Shown here piece by piece: positions 16,257 to 23,178 of a stretch of 25,920 bases of DNA. The stretch is from Myxococcales bacterium. GTDB lineage: Bacteria > Myxococcota_A > Polyangia > Polyangiales > Polyangiaceae. Each line of letters opens with the position of its first letter. Positions within the stretch are counted from its first letter, which is position 1. The notes under the pieces are model-generated. The model saw only the letters and a program-made list of their open reading frames with translations, had not been told where the DNA came from and ran no database searches. Made by a program: the position numbers and the translations under genes. Where the stretch lies: NCBI GenBank assembly GCA_013298325.1, contig JAAFHJ010000011.1, positions 454 through 26,373 on the forward strand. The letters are read 5' to 3'.

Positions 16257-16265
16257 TCGTGCTAG

Positions 16266-17261
16266 GTGCGCGCCGTGGAAGTCGTTCGCCTCGGCGCAGC
16301 CCCTTGGGAGGCGGCCCTCGCGCCAAGCGAGCCGTTGGGAGCGGTCAATAGTGGGCTGGTTGCGGCGGCGCGCATGCTCGCGAGCCGCCTCTACGGCCAG
16401 TTCGCGGAGCCGGCCCGGCCCTTGCCCAAACGGGCGGCGCCGGTCTTTTGTGTCGGCAGTACGACGCTCGGCGGAGGCGGAAAAACACCGTTTTCACTGG
16501 CACTTGCACGGGCTCTCTCCACACCATCGCGGCCGGTCGCGCTCGTCACCCATCGCTACCGGGCGCTTGCCACCGGTGGCCGGTCCTCACCGCTGTCCGA
16601 CGACGAGCGCTACCTGCGCGGCCGTTGGGACTATGTGTATGCTGCACCTACGCGCGTCGCCGCCTTTGCCGCCGTCCCGCCGGAGATGCCAATCGTTGTC
16701 GACGGCCCCCTCTCGCGGGCCACCTCGGGCGGCGCCTCCCTCCTTCTCCACGACGGGACGACGCCAATTCCGCCCCACACCCCACCGGCCGGGCCCCTGC
16801 GGGCGACGCTTGAGCGCCTGTATGCGGCCGCCGATCATCGCCTGTTTTTGGGACCATCCGAGCACCGCCCCCCCGGTTTCGGGGGGGGACCGATCGAATT
16901 CCACCTCGAAGGTCTTGAGGCGTTGGCGGCGCTTCCCGACGACGCCCCGCGCATCCTGGTGACCGCCCTCGCCCGCCCGGAACGGGTCGTCGCCCCGCTC
17001 GCGGCGGCCGGGGTGCGCATCGATGTCCACCTCCAGCTCCCCGACCACGGCCTCGGTGACAATGGAAATCGCCCTGTTTTTCAAGCGGTTTCCGCGCTTC
17101 TCGCCCGCTATCCCGGCGCCGTTTTCGTCGCTAGCAACAAGTGTATGCTGCATCTACCGGTCGACGCCGATGACTCCATTTTCGGGCGCCCCCTCCACCG
17201 GATTGACCGTGTGCTCGTCCCCCCTTCGGCGCTGCTCTCCCACCTTAGGCGCGCCGTCTGA
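16266..17261 (+). CDS. lpxK: Diverged tetraacyldisaccharide 4'-kinase (LpxK-like)
   Basis: LpxK phosphorylates the 4' position of the lipid A disaccharide at the inner membrane. The 331-residue protein starts at a GTG. The family frame is recognisable: an N-terminal helix region (ARMLASRLYGQF), the P-loop GSTTLGGGGKTPFSLALARAL (GSTTLGGGGKTP core, about residue 64), ALVTHRY at the RGYGR position, PPAGPLRATLERL for the PaGpLRE block, and DHGLGDN for the DHxxF block. Several signatures are missing: DDGFQH reads VVDGPLS, and the usual TTEKDAVK near the C-terminus reads SNKCMLHL, encoded by a dispersed-motif copy (17142-17152). A second copy lies at 16636-16646. It may be an altered or non-canonical sugar-lipid kinase. 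Confidence 0.8.
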   Translation: MRAVEVVRLGAAPWEAALAPSEPLGAVNSGLVAAARMLASRLYGQFAEPARPLPKRAAPVFCVGSTTLGGGGKTPFSLALARALSTPSRPVALVTHRYRALATGGRSSPLSDDERYLRGRWDYVYAAPTRVAAFAAVPPEMPIVVDGPLSRATSGGASLLLHDGTTPIPPHTPPAGPLRATLERLYAAADHRLFLGPSEHRPPGFGGGPIEFHLEGLEALAALPDDAPRILVTALARPERVVAPLAAAGVRIDVHLQLPDHGLGDNGNRPVFQAVSALLARYPGAVFVASNKCMLHLPVDADDSIFGRPLHRIDRVLVPPSALLSHLRRAV

Positions 17262-17324
17262 GGCCCCTCCGTCCGGATCGCTGGAAAGCGCCCCCTGTTT
17301 GGTCGTATCTTCGCAGGCCCGCCC

Positions 17325-18230
17325 GTGAGCAACAGCGACGATCGCGAAGAAAAGACCAGGGTCACCTCGATCCAGCCCCAGCTCCCCACTGAGCTGCCGC
17401 GGGGGGGAGACTGCCTTGTGGTCATCTACACCAAGGAGCCGACGCTCCTCGGGAAGCGCTATGTGCTTGATATGAGCCATATGCGCGTCGGTCGTGGCGC
17501 GGAGAATCACGTCGTCCTCGACGGCGATTCCGTCTCCCGGCGACATGCCCACTTCGAGCAGCGCGGCGCCGCCTGGTGCGTCGTCGACAACAACTCGACG
17601 AACGGCACCTACGTCAACGACGTCCAAATCCGCGACTTCCAAGAGCTCCGCAACGGCGATCGCATCAAGATCGGCGGAACGATCTTCAAGTACCTCTCCG
17701 GCCAAGACGTCGAGGCCCAGTACCACGAAGAAATTTACCGGATGACCATCATCGATGGCCTCACCGGAGCCCACGTAAAGCGTTTCTTCTTGGAGGCGCT
17801 GGAGAAAGAGATCCTCCGCTCGCGCCGCCACCAGCGCCCCTTGTGCCTAATGATGTTCGACATCGACTTCTTTAAGAAGATCAATGATGTCCACGGCCAC
17901 CTCGCCGGCGACTACGTCCTCAAGGAGCTCGCGCGGCTTATCGCCGGGCGCATCCGGCGTGACGAAGTCTTTGCCCGTTACGGCGGCGAAGAGTTCTCAA
18001 TCATTTGTTCGGAGACGACCCTCGAAGGGGCCGCTCAATTCGCCGAGACACTCCGGGAAATGATCGCCGGCTTCCCCTTCGTCTTCCAAGGGGAGCAGAT
18101 CCCCTGCACGATTTCGATCGGCGTCGCCGAGCTCGCCGACGAGCGGACGAGCGCCGACTTTATCCAGGTCGCCGACGGCCGCCTCTACGAAGCCAAGCAC
18201 CGGGGCCGCAACCGGGTGATCGCCGCCTAG
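17325..18230 (+). CDS. FHA-GGDEF diguanylate cyclase
   Basis: This 301-residue cytoplasmic protein starts at a GTG. An FHA domain (about residues 45-125: MRVGRGAENHVVL, SVSRRHAHFE, NNSTNGTYVND) is joined directly to a GGDEF domain (about 140-300: IDGLTGAHVKRFF, MMFDIDFFKKINDVHGHLAGD, ARYGGEEF, SIGVAEL, YEAKHRGRNRV). GGEEF is the active form, so c-di-GMP synthesis is expected, gated by phosphothreonine binding. The inhibitory I-site RxxD ahead of the motif reads RRDE, so product inhibition may be altered. The same layout occurs in Bdellovibrio DgcB. It lies 63 bases after lpxK; the two may be co-transcribed. No transmembrane segment is seen. Confidence 0.93.
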   Translation: MSNSDDREEKTRVTSIQPQLPTELPRGGDCLVVIYTKEPTLLGKRYVLDMSHMRVGRGAENHVVLDGDSVSRRHAHFEQRGAAWCVVDNNSTNGTYVNDVQIRDFQELRNGDRIKIGGTIFKYLSGQDVEAQYHEEIYRMTIIDGLTGAHVKRFFLEALEKEILRSRRHQRPLCLMMFDIDFFKKINDVHGHLAGDYVLKELARLIAGRIRRDEVFARYGGEEFSIICSETTLEGAAQFAETLREMIAGFPFVFQGEQIPCTISIGVAELADERTSADFIQVADGRLYEAKHRGRNRVIAA

Positions 18231-18295
18231 AAGTCCGGAAGTCAGCGGGAAGTCGCCTGGAAATTGGGCGACGGGTGGAGTAGCGGGCGGGGGGA

Positions 18296-19633
18296 ATGAA
18301 TGCCCCTTCGCCCGTTTTCGCTGCGACGCCGCACATCGTCGTCCCGCCGCCGGGCCCCCTCTCGCGGGCCGGTGCCGCTGCGCTCGCGGCCCTTGAGTCG
18401 CCGGCGTTTGACGCGCGTCGGAAGGCCCGGGAAGCGACCTCCGGCGAGGATTTTGCCGCGATCGTCTACGCGGAAGGGCAGGGGGCGACGCTGACCGACG
18501 TCGACGGGAACCGCTACGTCGACCTCGTCGCCGGGTTTGGGGCGCTCCCCCTCGGCTACGGCCACCCGGCGCTCGCTGCATCGGTGCAACATGCATGGAA
18601 TACGCTCCCCCTCGCCTTGGGGGACGTCTACGCGGCCGCCGATAAGCTCGCCCTCGCAACGGCGCTTGTTGACCATTTTCAATCGGCTACGGGTGCTGCG
18701 AAGGGGCGACTTCTCTTCGGGCTCTCTGGCGCCGATGCCGTTACCGGGGCGCTGAAGACGGTCGCTCTCCGTACGAAAAAGCCGGGCGTGATCGCCTTTG
18801 ATGGCGGCTACCACGGCCTCTCCCACGGGCCGCTCGCCGCGTGTGGGCTCGCGCCGAAGTTCCGGGAGCCCTTCGTTGAGCAGCTCTCGAAACATGTGCA
18901 ATTTGCACCGTATCCGACGACGGAAGCCGATCTGGATCGCGCACTAAGTGCCGTAAAGAAAGGGCTTTCCCGGGGGGATGCCGGGGCGGTCCTCGTCGAG
19001 CCGATCCTCGGCCGCGGCGGTTGTGTCGTGCCCCCCGCCAGCTTTCTGGCGGAGCTTCGTGCACTCTGCACGGAAACCGACACGCTCCTCGTCCTCGACG
19101 AGATCTGGACCGGCTGCGGGCGGACCGGGCTCGGCTTCTTCGCGGGGGCTGCGGCGAAACCGGATTTGATCTGCCTCGGGAAAGCGCTTGGGGGCGGCAT
19201 GCCGATCTCCGTTTGTCTCGGGACGGAAGAGACCTTTGAACCGTGGGGATCCCACGGCGGGAGCTACATTCACACGGCGACCCACTTCGGCGCCCCTCCC
19301 GGCTGCGCGGCGGCCCTCGCCGTTCTCACCACCCTCGCCGAGGGCAACCTCATCGCCGAGAACGCCCGCAAGGGCACGCTCTTTCAAACAGCGCTAACTG
19401 CTCACGGTTTTTCTGTGCAAGGTACAGGGATGATGCTCGGGATCCCGCTTCGTGACGCCGCCACCGCCCTCGCGGCGACCCGTCGCCTCCTCCAGGCCGG
19501 CTACCTCGTCCTCACCGGCGGGCGCGACGGGAACGTGATCACGCTGTCCCCCGCCTTCGTCCTCGACGACGCCGCGATCGTCGCATTTGCCAATATTGTC
19601 CACATGTTGGTGCCGCCGGAGGCTCGCCGATGA
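18296..19633 (+). CDS. Class III (glutamate-semialdehyde/omega-type) PLP aminotransferase
   Basis: The 445-residue protein starts at ATG 18296 behind a run of seven G that can serve as ribosome binding site. Motifs of fold-type I class III aminotransferases are clear: DVDGNRYVDLVAGFGALPLGY in parts, GADAVTGALKTV, AFDGGYHGLSHG, VLDEIWTGCGRTG and the PLP lysine in CLGKALGGGMPISV. Its TGA overlaps the next ATG (ATGA). Placed ahead of a fatty-acid activating enzyme and an acyl reductase, it most likely aminates the aldehyde they make, although the reverse direction or an amino-acid substrate cannot be excluded. Four dispersed-motif copies lie in it (18585, 18897, 19060, 19416). Confidence 0.9.
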   Translation: MNAPSPVFAATPHIVVPPPGPLSRAGAAALAALESPAFDARRKAREATSGEDFAAIVYAEGQGATLTDVDGNRYVDLVAGFGALPLGYGHPALAASVQHAWNTLPLALGDVYAAADKLALATALVDHFQSATGAAKGRLLFGLSGADAVTGALKTVALRTKKPGVIAFDGGYHGLSHGPLAACGLAPKFREPFVEQLSKHVQFAPYPTTEADLDRALSAVKKGLSRGDAGAVLVEPILGRGGCVVPPASFLAELRALCTETDTLLVLDEIWTGCGRTGLGFFAGAAAKPDLICLGKALGGGMPISVCLGTEETFEPWGSHGGSYIHTATHFGAPPGCAAALAVLTTLAEGNLIAENARKGTLFQTALTAHGFSVQGTGMMLGIPLRDAATALAATRRLLQAGYLVLTGGRDGNVITLSPAFVLDDAAIVAFANIVHMLVPPEARR

Positions 19634-20823
19634 ACGCCGACGCCCTCCACGCGGCGGTCCAGGCGTTTATCGCCGACCACGCCGACTTCCCCAAAAACGT
19701 GGACCATGCACGCTTTGATGCGCTCGCCGTCGCGATCGCCCAACTGCAGGTCGCCACGATCCCCGGCCAGCGACGCCTGTTTGCCCGCCATGGGGTCGAC
19801 GTCGCGCGCATCACCGCCGCCGCAGAAATCCCTGCCGTTCCGACCGACGTCTTCAAGCAGACCCGCGTCGCCGCCTTCCCGGAGGCGCTCACGGTGGCGA
19901 CCTTCCGCACGAGCGGGACGACGATCGGCGCCCGCGGGAGCCACCCCTTTCGGACCCTCGCGACCTACGAAGCGGGGGCCCTCGCGGCGGGGCGCCAGGC
20001 GCTGCTGACTTCCTCCTCGCCGGTGCCGGTCGTGGTGTTGGGGCCGTCGCCTTTGGAGGTCTCCGATTCGTCGCTCGGCCACATGAATGCGCTCTTTGCG
20101 AAGCATTTTGGCGAGGTTGCGAGCGACGCCGACACCTTCTTCCTCCGCAACGACGCGCTCCAGCTCGATGCGCTCACGGCGCGGATCGCCGCCCTCCCGC
20201 CCGATGGGGAGCTGTTGCTCCTCGGCACGAGCTTCTCCTACGTCCACCTCCTCGATGGCCTCGCCGCCGCCGGTCACTGCCGAAGTGGGCCCGCCGTCTC
20301 TCGCGACGCCGTTGCTAGCAAATTCGCTGGCGTGCGCGAACGGACGGGCCCCTCGCGTGGGGGTCGAATGCCGCTCCCTCGGCGGGCGCGCGTGATGCAG
20401 ACCGGCGGCTTCAAGGGGAAGAGCCGCGAGGTCGACGGGGACGAACTCCGCCGGCTCCTTGCGGAGACCTTCGCCATCGATCCTCGGGCGATCGTTCACG
20501 AATACGGGATGACCGAGCTCTCCTCCCAGTGCTGGGAGTGGACCGCCGTCGACCCTAATGCAGAAACCGGTATTCTGCACCCACCCCCCTGGCAGCGCGT
20601 GATCGCCGTCGACCCGGAGACGCTTGCACCGGTCGCGCCGGGCGGGGTTCGCGAGGGCATTGCCCGCATCGTCGACCTCGCCAACGTGGAGAGCGCCGTC
20701 GTGCTCCAGACGCAAGATCGCGTGATCGTTCGTGAAGACGGAAGCTTTCAGCTCCTCGGGCGCCTCCCGGGGGCGCCGCCGCGCGGCTGCTCGATCGCCA
20801 TCGACGAGATGCTCGGCGGATGA
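19630..20823 (+). CDS. LuxE-type acyl-protein synthetase carrying an in-frame palindromic insert
   Basis: The product has 397 residues. LuxE proteins activate fatty acids with ATP, take the acyl group on a C-terminal Cys and hand it to LuxC. Visible motifs are FRTSGTTIGARGSHPFRT (ATP loop, about residue 95), SSLGHMNALFAKHFG reading SDSSLGHMNALF here, VMQTGGFKGKSREVDGDEL, HEYGMTELSSQCWEW and RGCSIAIDEM at the end, where the Cys (about 388) is the candidate acyl carrier. Between LLDGLAAAG and RARVMQTGG about 29 extra residues (RSGPAVSRD, SKFAGVRERTG) are encoded by an inverted copy of the palindromic element. It overlaps its neighbours by ATGA at both ends. Confidence 0.88.
   Translation: MNADALHAAVQAFIADHADFPKNVDHARFDALAVAIAQLQVATIPGQRRLFARHGVDVARITAAAEIPAVPTDVFKQTRVAAFPEALTVATFRTSGTTIGARGSHPFRTLATYEAGALAAGRQALLTSSSPVPVVVLGPSPLEVSDSSLGHMNALFAKHFGEVASDADTFFLRNDALQLDALTARIAALPPDGELLLLGTSFSYVHLLDGLAAAGHCRSGPAVSRDAVASKFAGVRERTGPSRGGRMPLPRRARVMQTGGFKGKSREVDGDELRRLLAETFAIDPRAIVHEYGMTELSSQCWEWTAVDPNAETGILHPPPWQRVIAVDPETLAPVAPGGVREGIARIVDLANVESAVVLQTQDRVIVREDGSFQLLGRLPGAPPRGCSIAIDEMLGG
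20275..20352 (-). repeat. Palindromic element, inverted copy inside the luxE-like gene
   Basis: This is the reverse complement of the element seen in luxC: GAAGTGGGCCCGCCGTC, TCTCGCGACGCC, a core AGCAAATTCGCTGGCG, then CGAACGGACGGGCCC. It is read through in frame. Outer GGGCCC arms, TCGCGA-type inner arms and a central CCAGC/GCTGG stem allow a long hairpin. Confidence 0.85.
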
Positions 20824-22097
20824 CGACGCCGTCTACGAACCGCGTGACCGCCGTCTTGGAAGCGGCCGACCGCGTGTATGATGCACGCGAAAGCTTGGTT
20901 GATGCACTCGTTGCCGAGACCGGCCTCTCGCGGGAAGGGGTCGACCGCGGCTTTCGAGACCACTGGGAGCGCCTCGCCGGGGGCGTCTCGCCGCAGCTCT
21001 TCGAAGCGGTTTCGCCGGCGCCCGCCGTTTACGTGGTGCTCGCGGCGAACGTCTTCGTCGCGCCGGTGCGTGCCCTGGTTCTTGCCGCCGCCACGGCGCC
21101 GATCGTCCGCGTGCGCGCGTCGCGACGGGCGCCGACGGTCCTCCGTGCGCTGCTCGCGGAGCTCAAAAATTTATTGGATATTCGGGAGTTTGAAGGGGAG
21201 AGCTGGCCTGAGGCGACTTCGGAGGACGCCCTCCACGCCTACGGCGGAGACGCTGCGATCGCCGCGCTTGGGGCCGCCTTTCCGGGCGTCGTTTATGGCC
21301 ATGGCCACGGCTTCGGCGTCGCCTGGATAGGTGCGTCATGCACCGATCTCGCTGCCGCTGCGCGGGCCCTCGCCGCCGACGTCGCCCCCTTTGACCAGGC
21401 CGGCTGCCTGAGCCCGCGTTTAGCGCTCGTGGAAGGGGATGGCGCCCGCCGCGAGGCCTTCGCGGAGCTGCTTGGCGTCGCTCTCGCGGAGGAGGCGGCA
21501 CAAACGCCACGGGGGTCGCTTGTGGACGTGGACCTCCGTCGCGCCCTCGACGAAGCGGCTTTTCTTGGGGAATTGCGCGAAGGTCCCGATCATGCGCTCT
21601 GGCTCCCCGACGCCGGGACGCCGATCGCGACCCTCCTGCCGACGGGGCGGAACCTCGCGCTTTATTCGGTGCAGGATGCACGGGACGCATCGGTGCAGCT
21701 TGCACCGATGGCCCGCTACGTGACGACGGTGGGCGGCGCCGACGAAGCGCTCTGCGCCGCCCTCGGTGTGTCAGGGGCGCGCCCGTTCGCGACCGCCAGC
21801 GAATTTGCTGGGACCGGCGTCGCGAGAGACGGCGGGCCCGTCCGTTCGCGACCGCCAGCGAATTTGCTGGGATCGGCGTCGCGAGAGACGGCGGGCCCAC
21901 TTCAACAGGGGCCCACTTCGACAGGGGCGCGCGCTGCGAAACTCGGCTTCATGCAGCGACCGCCCCTCGACGGCCCCGTCGATCGCCGCACCCAGCCGCG
22001 CACCTTTCCGGGGCCCGTCCGTTCGCGACCGCCAGCGAACTTGCCGGCAGAGGCGTCGCGAGAGACGGCGGGCCCACTTCGACAGGCGCCCGGTTGA
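20820..22097 (+). CDS. LuxC-type acyl-CoA/acyl-protein reductase with translated repeat insertions at the C-terminus
   Basis: The product has 425 residues. LuxC enzymes are aldehyde-dehydrogenase-fold reductases that turn an enzyme-bound acyl thioester into a fatty aldehyde with NADPH. The active-site block is FDQAGCLSPRLALVEGDG (Cys about residue 199). N-terminal helices and VLAANVFVAPVRALVLA (cofactor region) fit the family. The natural C-terminus should read GVSGARAAKLGFMQRPPLDG, but 50 residues from two tandem palindromic elements split it after SGAR, and a third copy extends it past PVDRRTQP. Seven codons-worth of A/T-rich motif copies lie at 20875, 21670 and 21694. The stop lies four bases from the convergent VOC gene's stop. 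Confidence 0.88.
   Translation: MTTPSTNRVTAVLEAADRVYDARESLVDALVAETGLSREGVDRGFRDHWERLAGGVSPQLFEAVSPAPAVYVVLAANVFVAPVRALVLAAATAPIVRVRASRRAPTVLRALLAELKNLLDIREFEGESWPEATSEDALHAYGGDAAIAALGAAFPGVVYGHGHGFGVAWIGASCTDLAAAARALAADVAPFDQAGCLSPRLALVEGDGARREAFAELLGVALAEEAAQTPRGSLVDVDLRRALDEAAFLGELREGPDHALWLPDAGTPIATLLPTGRNLALYSVQDARDASVQLAPMARYVTTVGGADEALCAALGVSGARPFATASEFAGTGVARDGGPVRSRPPANLLGSASRETAGPLQQGPTSTGARAAKLGFMQRPPLDGPVDRRTQPRTFPGPVRSRPPANLPAEASRETAGPLRQAPG
21670..21704. repeat. Two dispersed TGYA-N3-TRCA palindromes in tandem (family entry)
   Basis: Two exact copies (TGCAGGATGCA at 21670, TGCAGCTTGCA at 21694) lie 24 bases apart. All copies found by reading, by start position: 9641, 10523, 12431, 14212, 14830, 16177, 16636, 17142, 18585, 18897, 19060, 19416, 20875, 21670, 21694, 22710 and 25518. 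Nine are TGCA-N3-TGCA, seven have one TGTA/TACA half, and one (14212) has both halves altered. Flanking G and C often extend it to GTGYA-N3-TRCAC. Confidence 0.8.
21781..21839 (+). repeat. Palindromic element, tandem copy A in luxC
   Basis: The unit reads CCGTTCGCGACCGCCAGCG, AATTTGCTGGGACCGGCG, TCGCGAGAGACGGCGGGCCC. It is 59 bp out of phase with copy B, so the two are translated in different frames (PFATASEFAG versus RSRPPANLLG). Confidence 0.88.
21834..21911 (+). repeat. Palindromic element, tandem copy B in luxC
   Basis: This copy shares its left GGGCCC with copy A and is nearly identical to it. The tail CCCACTTCRACAGGGG is repeated twice after it (to about 21927). Together A, B and the tails form the 150-bp insertion bounded by CAGGGGCGCGC at 21772-21782 and 21922-21932. 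Confidence 0.88.
22011..22087 (+). repeat. Palindromic element, copy C at the 3' end of luxC
   Basis: This copy matches B, with changes in the central loop (CCAGCGAACTTGCCGGCAG). It follows what looks like the natural end of the protein and supplies the final residues (RSRPPANLPAEASRETAGP) before the stop. Confidence 0.85.
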
Positions 22098-22101
22098 GGG
22101 C

Positions 22102-22467
22102 TCAGGCCGGGACGTTCAGCCCGACCGCGTTGCCGTCGAGATCGCGGAAGATCGCGATAGCACCATCTTTTCCGATGGGGGTGACCGGGAGGATCACTTC
22201 GCCGCCCTTCGCGACGGCGGCAGCCAGCGCCGCTTCGAGGGGGAGGTGGGTCGTGAGGTAGAGGGTGACTCCTTGCGGGCCGGGCGTCCGACGCGGGTCG
22301 GCGACGAGGGCTCCGCCGGTTCCGGGAGCGTCGAAGGGGAAGACGGCGTAGGGGAGCCCGCCGAAGATTTCGCGATGCATCGCGGCGCCGATGACCGCTT
22401 CGTAGAAGGGGGTGGCGACGTCGAGGGAGCGGACCGGGATTTCGAACCATTGCTGCGCGTTTTTCAT
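22102..22467 (-). CDS. VOC-family (glyoxalase/bleomycin-resistance fold) protein
   Basis: The product has 121 residues from the ATG at 22467; an in-frame GTG nine bases earlier is possible. WFEIPVRSLDVATPFYEAVIG opens the first beta-alpha-beta-beta-beta unit and GKDGAIAIFRDLDGNAVGLN closes the second, as in single-unit VOC proteins that dimerise around a metal. The substrate is unknown. It is divergent from a WYL-type regulator across 51 bases, a pairing seen often for VOC proteins, so it is probably that regulator's target. Confidence 0.87.
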   Translation of the reverse strand: MKNAQQWFEIPVRSLDVATPFYEAVIGAAMHREIFGGLPYAVFPFDAPGTGGALVADPRRTPGPQGVTLYLTTHLPLEAALAAAVAKGGEVILPVTPIGKDGAIAIFRDLDGNAVGLNVPA

Positions 22468-22471
22468 AGAA

Positions 22472-22509
22472 GACACCCTGCGCCCGGCCGGTGTCAGCGG
22501 TATGTCAGC
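22472..22509. promoter_or_regulatory. Candidate operator between the VOC gene and its regulator
   Basis: The 51-base divergent spacer contains an inverted repeat GACACC-N12-GGTGTC (22472-22477, 22490-22495). It also contains a direct repeat TGTCAGC at 22492 and 22503, exactly 11 bases (one helical turn) apart. Both are plausible binding patterns for the adjacent HTH regulator. Confidence 0.45.
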
Positions 22510-22518
22510 AATTGCCCG

Positions 22519-23178
22519 ATGGACCGCACCAAGCGCCTTTTTGCCCTCGTTGAAAACCTCCGCGCCCGTCGCAAGGGGGTGACCGCCGAGGTCCTCGCGG
22601 AGCGCTTTGGCGTCTCCGTCCGCACGATTTACCGGGATTTGGACGCGATCCGCGAAGGGGTCGTCCCCGTCCACGCGGAGGCGGGCCCCGGGGGCGGCTA
22701 CCGTATCGATGCATCGTACACCATTCCGCCGCTCGTCCTTCAGCCCCGCGAGGCGGCGCTCCTCCTCGCGATCCTGCGTTTTGCGCGCGCGGCGCGGTGG
22801 GTCCCCTTCCTGGAGACCCTGGAGGCCCTCGAAGACAAAATCGTGGCGCTCCTCCCGAAGGCGGTCGCGGCCGACGTCGACGGGCGCGCAAGCGAGCTCG
22901 TCTTCCTCGGGATCCCGACGCTCCCCCTCCGGCCCGCCGTCCGCAAAGCCTTGGAAGAAGCGTGGTTTTCGAAGGCGACCGTCATCGTCGACTACGAAGC
23001 CCAGAACGGCGAGCGCCACACCTGGGAGGGGCCGCTCCTCCGGATTTTCTCCGACCGCCAGGCGATCCGCGTCTGCCTGCGCCTCGCCGACGGCACCGAG
23101 AAGGCGCTCCGCGGCGACCGCATCCTCCGGCTCCGCCCGGTCAGCGAACCGCGGGGAGCGGGGTCGTTTCCCCCGTAA
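22519..23178 (+). CDS. HTH transcriptional regulator of the YafY/WYL type
   Basis: The product has 219 residues from the ATG at 22519; the frame is open far upstream but only this start gives the family N-terminus MDRTKRLFALVENLRARR. A DeoR/HTH_11 winged helix covers residues 1-60 (VTAEVLAERFGVSVRTIYRD). GGYRI at about 62 and LPPL-like IPPLVLQPREAALLLAI follow. The C-terminal half resembles a WYL sensor (ATVIVDYEAQNGERHTWEGP) but the WYL tripeptide itself is not obvious. It likely controls the divergent VOC gene and itself. A motif copy lies at 22710-22720. The last 38 bases overlap the convergent MBL gene. Confidence 0.87.
   Translation: MDRTKRLFALVENLRARRKGVTAEVLAERFGVSVRTIYRDLDAIREGVVPVHAEAGPGGGYRIDASYTIPPLVLQPREAALLLAILRFARAARWVPFLETLEALEDKIVALLPKAVAADVDGRASELVFLGIPTLPLRPAVRKALEEAWFSKATVIVDYEAQNGERHTWEGPLLRIFSDRQAIRVCLRLADGTEKALRGDRILRLRPVSEPRGAGSFPP

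Larger units (their letters stand above)
16020..16265. other. Intergenic region between the transposase and lpxK
   Basis: These 246 bases hold the transposase upstream region, two adjacent palindromes (16100-16124), and the right copies of repeats Y and X. I see no gene. Confidence 0.6.

Noticed and set aside
19501..20715. Minus-strand open frame of 404 codons across the luxE-like gene
   Set aside because: It shows no domain and is antisense to clear LuxE motifs.
18296..22097. Bioluminescence (lux) operon
   Set aside because: LuxC- and LuxE-type genes are present but there is no luxAB or luxD, and an aminotransferase takes their place.
22376..22386. CGCGATGCATCGCGG palindrome in the VOC gene as another dispersed-motif copy
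   Set aside because: It contains a single TGCA and lacks the second half-site at the 3-base spacing.
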